From: a bacterium
Lineage (GTDB): Bacteria; Spirochaetota; UBA4802; UBA5550
Assembly (NCBI GenBank): GCA_024224995.1
Contig: JAAENB010000300.1
Coordinates: 1-8,367 of the forward strand
Length of the DNA stretch: 8,367 nucleotides
Reading direction: 5' to 3'
The notes beneath the pieces were generated by a model. It was given only the letters and a program-made list of their open reading frames with translations, searched no databases and was not told the origin of the DNA. Of the stretch, positions 5,671-8,367 are shown one piece after another. The first letter of the stretch is position 1; the number at the start of each line of letters is the position of its first letter. The position numbers were made by a program, and so were the translations under genes.

Positions 5671-6138
5671 TTAAGATATGCTGTCCAGTATTTCTTTTAT
5701 CAATAATGCAATAGTTTCCGGATCTCTATAAATATCATCATTTGAAAAACGGATTACCTTAAATCCAAGTTCATTGAGTATTGATGTACGGAACTCATCA
5801 TTCTCTCTTTGCTTAATATGAATTTTCCCATCAATTTCAATTATCAATTTTTTTCTTAAACACACAAAATCAGCAATATAGCAATCGATAATGTGCTGTC
5901 TCCGAATTTTGTGACCTGTTTTTTTATTACGTAAATATTTCCAAATGATTTTTTCTGCTTTTGTCGGATTTTTTCTTAGAGATTCCTGTATTTGTCTTAT
6001 TTTTTTGTATATTGCGGGATTTGCTGTTACGTATCTGGGTTGAACCTTCTCTGTCCTCTCCCCTCCGGGGAGATTGAGAGGGGTCTTTATTCGTTCAGTT
6101 AGTTGTAATGATTCTTTTTGAGAATTTTCATTAACCAT
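5671..6138 (-). CDS. DUF559 (VSR-like) endonuclease-domain protein with repeat-derived N-terminal segment
   Basis: A 155-residue protein. Residues about 46-152 are a complete DUF559 domain, a small PD-(D/E)XK nuclease fold related to very-short-patch-repair endonucleases: LRKNPTKAEKIIWKYLRNKKTG, then RRQHIID, YIADFVC (Asp90), LIIEIDGKIH (Glu101, Asp103, His107) and LGFKVIRFSNDDI. The likely metal ligands Asp90 and Glu101/Asp103 are present, so it may be active; its substrate is unknown. Residues 16-32 (RIKTPLNLPGGERTEKV) are encoded by an inverted copy of the palindromic repeat and are not part of the domain. No internal Met lies between it and the domain, so the repeat is translated if the ATG at 6138 is used. 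I see no Shine-Dalgarno; a TATAAT (plus 6151-6156) sits 12 nt before the ATG. The 3' end abuts the MITE-like element. Confidence 0.85.
   Translation of the reverse strand: MVNENSQKESLQLTERIKTPLNLPGGERTEKVQPRYVTANPAIYKKIRQIQESLRKNPTKAEKIIWKYLRNKKTGHKIRRQHIIDCYIADFVCLRKKLIIEIDGKIHIKQRENDEFRTSILNELGFKVIRFSNDDIYRDPETIALLIKEILDSIS
6042..6088 (-). repeat. Palindromic repeat, copy C, inside the DUF559 coding region
   Basis: On the minus strand it reads GACCCCTCTCAATCTCCCC and on, the same block as copies A and B, with the hairpin CTCCCC-GGA-GGGGAG (plus 6058-6072) matching the copy A stem exactly apart from the loop. Only the 5' half of the element is present. It is in frame and codes for KTPLNLPGGERT. 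Confidence 0.8.
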
Positions 6139-6150
6139 ACTAGGAAATAC

Positions 6151-6156
6151 ATTATA
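6151..6156 (-). promoter_or_regulatory. Possible -10 element of the DUF559 gene
   Basis: A perfect TATAAT on the minus strand, 12 nt before the ATG at 6138; transcription would start about 6 nt before the ATG, leaving no room for a ribosome binding site. No -35 hexamer with normal spacing is evident. Confidence 0.3.
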
Positions 6157-6263
6157 AATGTTTCTTTTACTTCAAATTGTTAATGTTTTTATTTAAATAG
6201 AAAGAAATTAGGTAAGTCTCCATTTGTGGGTAATCAGTATGCTCCCAAAGGGGGAGGTAGAAT

Positions 6264-6296
6264 AAAAAAAGCTGTCCGATATAAATCAGACAGCTT
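6264..6296 (-). terminator. Rho-independent terminator of the outer-membrane protein gene
   Basis: Minus strand: AAGCTGTC and GACAGCTT (plus 6269-6276 and 6289-6296) form an 8 bp stem, extended past one A/C mismatch by GAT/ATC around an ATAA-type loop, followed at once by a run of seven T (plus 6264-6270). It lies 45 nt past the stop codon at 6341. Best-formed terminator in the window. Confidence 0.88.
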
Positions 6297-6306
6297 CCTA
6301 ATATTA

Positions 6307-6337
6307 TCTCTTTCCCCCTTCTCCCTTTGGGGTGAGG
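6307..6337. repeat. T/C-rich palindromic repeat fragment after the outer-membrane protein gene
   Basis: Pyrimidine-rich stretch CTCTTTCCCCCTTCTCCC followed by TTTGGGGTGAGGG. It is similar to the arms of the palindrome at 2846-2934 (the GGTGAGGG end is shared). It starts within 4 nt of the stop codon and may belong to the same dispersed repeat group. Confidence 0.45.
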
Positions 6338-6340
6338 GTT

Positions 6341-8149
6341 TTAAAACGTAGCTACAACCGAAAAGTCCCATCCTACAATCATGCTTGTATCCAGGCGGTT
6401 TCCGGAATCGGAACCATTACAGGATGCCATGAATGTCAGGTTGTCAGAAAATTCGAATTCCACATCCAGATCCCAGTACAGGCCGTCGATGAATGAGCTT
6501 GCAGTACCAGTTCCGGCATAGTCCGCGAACACTACCTGTTCGGAAGGGTTGTATTTTGTCATTAAGAAGGTAACAGACAGTGGAATTTCCGCCAGGTCCT
6601 TCAATGTGAAGTCCAGGCCGGCGTACCATCCGTGTCGGAAAAATCTTGTATCGTTAAAGGGGTCGTATACAAACATGTTGTATCCACCACCGATGGAGAT
6701 AATTTCCCTACCGATTAGTTTGCTTGTATCGAAGTACAGGCTTGCATCCAGTGCGGCGGCACTTTTTGCGTTAGTGCTGTTAAAGTCATCCATCATGGAG
6801 GTTCCAGCAAGTCTGTCTTCTTCAAGGTTTGCAGATCCGTCTCCGAAGAACTGGTCGTTCTTCCAGAACATTTGAGCTCTTGGTGTAATTCCAACGAAAG
6901 TTGCCTGGGCGTCCAGTGCGGCAGCCATACCGATTTTTACCGAATCATTGGGATTCTTTTCATCCTCATAACCTAAAAGGTTAAATTCCCCGGCTATCTT
7001 CAATTTGCTCATGTGCCAGATGTCCAGGGTTGGGTAAATACCTACAACGAAATTTCCAGGGTTAACAACATCAAGAAGTCCACCCTCAATTTCCAGGCTA
7101 CCAATGCTTTTAATGTTGTACTTCGCGTTTAGAAGTATACCAACATTTCCAACTTCACCCTCATCGTAATCGTATTCTTTTGTTTCCCAGTCTTCCGGGG
7201 AGGACTCCTCTCCTTCCGTTAGAACAACAAGAAGGCTTGCAGAAAAGTCGGGAAGAACATCCTCTCCAAGGGCAAGTGCAGCTTCCACACCCAGAAGGGG
7301 ATTTTCCTGCTTTGCCCGAACAGATTCAATGGCATGTCCGATGGAAACTTCCCTTCCATTGTATTCCATTGTTACATCCAGAACTCCGCCAATATCCTTT
7401 ATAGTAATATAACCGTCGGATATTAGGTCTCCAAGAGTAGCATCAGATGACGATCCTCTATATGCTTCCATAAAACTGTCGTAAGCTTCTTTTTCAAGTA
7501 GGAACGCAGTTTTTTCTGCAGGAATTAATCCACTAACAATTTCTTGACTGAAAGTTGAAGTATTTGTTACATCAACAATTGTGGAAATATCTTGAATCTC
7601 TGCTAAAATAGCATCTTTAATATCGGTAAAAAGAGCTCGAGCATCATCATGTTTATCATCAGTCCATGCAACAGATTTAGTGTTTTCGACAGTATTGCCA
7701 ATAATAAATTGATAGCGTGGAGCTGCTCCGTAAAAACTTGTTGGCCATTCTGTTAATCCATTAGGATATTGATCCATTTCATATCTGTCTCTGTTGTTAA
7801 CATACCAGTCGATCATTTTTTGGATGTTATTGTAGTAGCTTTCATTTGTATCTGGATTTTCATTATCTTCACTGGTCTCTGCAATGAAAGTAAATGCATC
7901 ATCGATGTTGAATGTCATTCCAACTTCCAGAGTCTCGTTTTTAAACAGCTCTGAAAATATTGCGTTCAGTTCGATTTCCGAATCAAAACTAGGTCCTGTT
8001 TCCGCTTCCTCAAATTCATTTCTTAAAAGGTTTTCATCGTTGACAGAAAATTTAAATGTTCCGTCAAGCTCGATGGGGGAATTCTCTGCAGTTAAATTAA
8101 TTCCAATAAATAAAAATATTAGAAAAAAAGTGATTTGCTTTTTAATCAC
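6341..8149 (-). CDS. Probable outer-membrane beta-barrel (porin-like) protein
   Basis: I place the start at GTG 8149-8147, giving 602 residues: AGGAG (plus 8157-8161) lies 7 nt upstream, and the protein then opens directly with a signal peptide (MIKKQ, hydrophobic ITFFLIFLFIGI, NLTA cleaved about residue 21). Longer starts (TTG 8179, ATG 8170 or 8164) add MKPMIMRSDT-type residues and lack such a site. The mature part begins with acidic, helical sequence (about 22-240), and from about 250 onward is a run of alternating polar/hydrophobic strands with Gly and aromatic residues (for example SIGSLEIEGGLLDVV, RFFRHGWYAGLDFTLKDL). It ends in SVVATF, with the C-terminal Phe typical of the BAM recognition signal. 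I infer an integral outer-membrane barrel; no named family is recognised and the cargo is unknown. A strong terminator follows, so it is the last gene of its transcript. Confidence 0.85.
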   Translation of the reverse strand: MIKKQITFFLIFLFIGINLTAENSPIELDGTFKFSVNDENLLRNEFEEAETGPSFDSEIELNAIFSELFKNETLEVGMTFNIDDAFTFIAETSEDNENPDTNESYYNNIQKMIDWYVNNRDRYEMDQYPNGLTEWPTSFYGAAPRYQFIIGNTVENTKSVAWTDDKHDDARALFTDIKDAILAEIQDISTIVDVTNTSTFSQEIVSGLIPAEKTAFLLEKEAYDSFMEAYRGSSSDATLGDLISDGYITIKDIGGVLDVTMEYNGREVSIGHAIESVRAKQENPLLGVEAALALGEDVLPDFSASLLVVLTEGEESSPEDWETKEYDYDEGEVGNVGILLNAKYNIKSIGSLEIEGGLLDVVNPGNFVVGIYPTLDIWHMSKLKIAGEFNLLGYEDEKNPNDSVKIGMAAALDAQATFVGITPRAQMFWKNDQFFGDGSANLEEDRLAGTSMMDDFNSTNAKSAAALDASLYFDTSKLIGREIISIGGGYNMFVYDPFNDTRFFRHGWYAGLDFTLKDLAEIPLSVTFLMTKYNPSEQVVFADYAGTGTASSFIDGLYWDLDVEFEFSDNLTFMASCNGSDSGNRLDTSMIVGWDFSVVATF

Positions 8150-8156
8150 TGTATCG

Positions 8157-8161
8157 CTCCT
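8157..8161 (-). promoter_or_regulatory. Ribosome binding site deciding the GTG start of the outer-membrane protein
   Basis: AGGAG on the minus strand, 7 nt before GTG 8149. It overlaps the codons just after the ATG at 8164, so upstream ATGs would have to be translated through the site. Confidence 0.75.
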
Positions 8162-8263
8162 CATTATCATAGGTTTCAAACATTTGTCCGAACTGCAAAC
8201 AAATTAATAACTTTTTTGTTGACAGCTGATATTACCCATGCTATTTTTTTGAAGCGGTGTAGT

Positions 8264-8367
8264 TTATGTGGTTAATAATCTTATACCAAACTTTACCGGT
8301 TCTGTCATGTCTATTTTGCTTAAATCGCTAAAAAACATGCCTTTGTCGGTTATATTGTATGATAATC
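8264..8367 (-). CDS. Possible C-terminal end of an upstream minus-strand gene (partial)
   Basis: A minus-strand frame open from the right edge codes for 33 residues and stops at TAA (plus 8264-8266). The sequence (ending TEPVKFGIRLLTT) has a protein-like composition with balanced charged and hydrophobic residues, and the last strand-like VKFGIRLL would suit a beta-rich protein. It is short, so the frame could be open by chance. If real, it ends 114 bp before the outer-membrane protein start, on the same strand. Function unknown. Confidence 0.4.
   Translation of the reverse strand, partial: LSYNITDKGMFFSDLSKIDMTEPVKFGIRLLTT

Noticed and set aside
6549..6875. Plus-strand frames opposite the outer-membrane protein gene (also 7180-7404, 7769-7954, 7884-8207)
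   Set aside because: All lie inside a long coherent gene with signal peptide and terminator; none has a ribosome binding site or recognisable domain.
8219..8247. Plus-strand TTGACA-17 nt-TATTTT promoter-like sequence
   Set aside because: Good hexamers, but no plus-strand gene follows within the window; the frame from ATG 8268 stops after 21 codons and the one from ATG 8337 has no ribosome binding site. It may be chance, or serve something beyond the edge.
8337..8367. Start of a plus-strand gene at the right edge (ATG 8337)
   Set aside because: Only ten codons are visible, no Shine-Dalgarno precedes it, and the opposite strand has a longer open frame across the same bases.

Overview
The window looks like chromosomal DNA from a Gram-negative, didermic bacterium of low to moderate GC. 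Evidence for an outer membrane is a long exported protein ending in a beta-barrel-type C-terminal phenylalanine. Clear GGAG/AGGAG ribosome binding sites argue against Bacteroidota. The style of the outer-membrane protein and the AT-rich spacers suggest a free-living spirochaete, but that is a tentative guess; no rRNA or tRNA is present to settle it.

Layout. Positions 1-718 (minus) hold the 5' part of an unrecognised exported protein running off the left edge. About 540 bp of spacer follows, with palindromic repeats. ilvA-type threonine dehydratase lies at 1259-2773 (minus). A 383 bp spacer contains a 39 bp direct repeat flanking a GC-rich imperfect palindrome. A two-gene plus-strand operon covers 3157-5416: an SPFH/virion-core-like protein with a C-terminal GYF_2 domain, then a double zinc-ribbon, single-pass membrane protein. 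This pair resembles the YdjI/YdjG part of the Bacillus PspA membrane-stress module, although no pspA is in the window. A 204 bp MITE-like element with 19 bp perfect inverted ends fills the gap between this operon and a convergent DUF559 (VSR-like) endonuclease gene (5671-6138, minus). A large probable outer-membrane beta-barrel protein (6341-8149, minus; start revised to a GTG) has a good intrinsic terminator. At the right edge there is a possible C-terminal fragment of another minus-strand gene.

How the parts relate. The genes do not form one pathway: isoleucine biosynthesis, an envelope-associated SPFH/zinc-ribbon pair, a repeat-associated endonuclease and an outer-membrane protein sit side by side. 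What unites the window is a family of CCCCTCTCA...CTCCCC/GGGGAG palindromic repeats in the spacers, one copy of which is translated in frame near the N-terminus of the DUF559 protein. That repeat/endonuclease association is the most interesting feature here.
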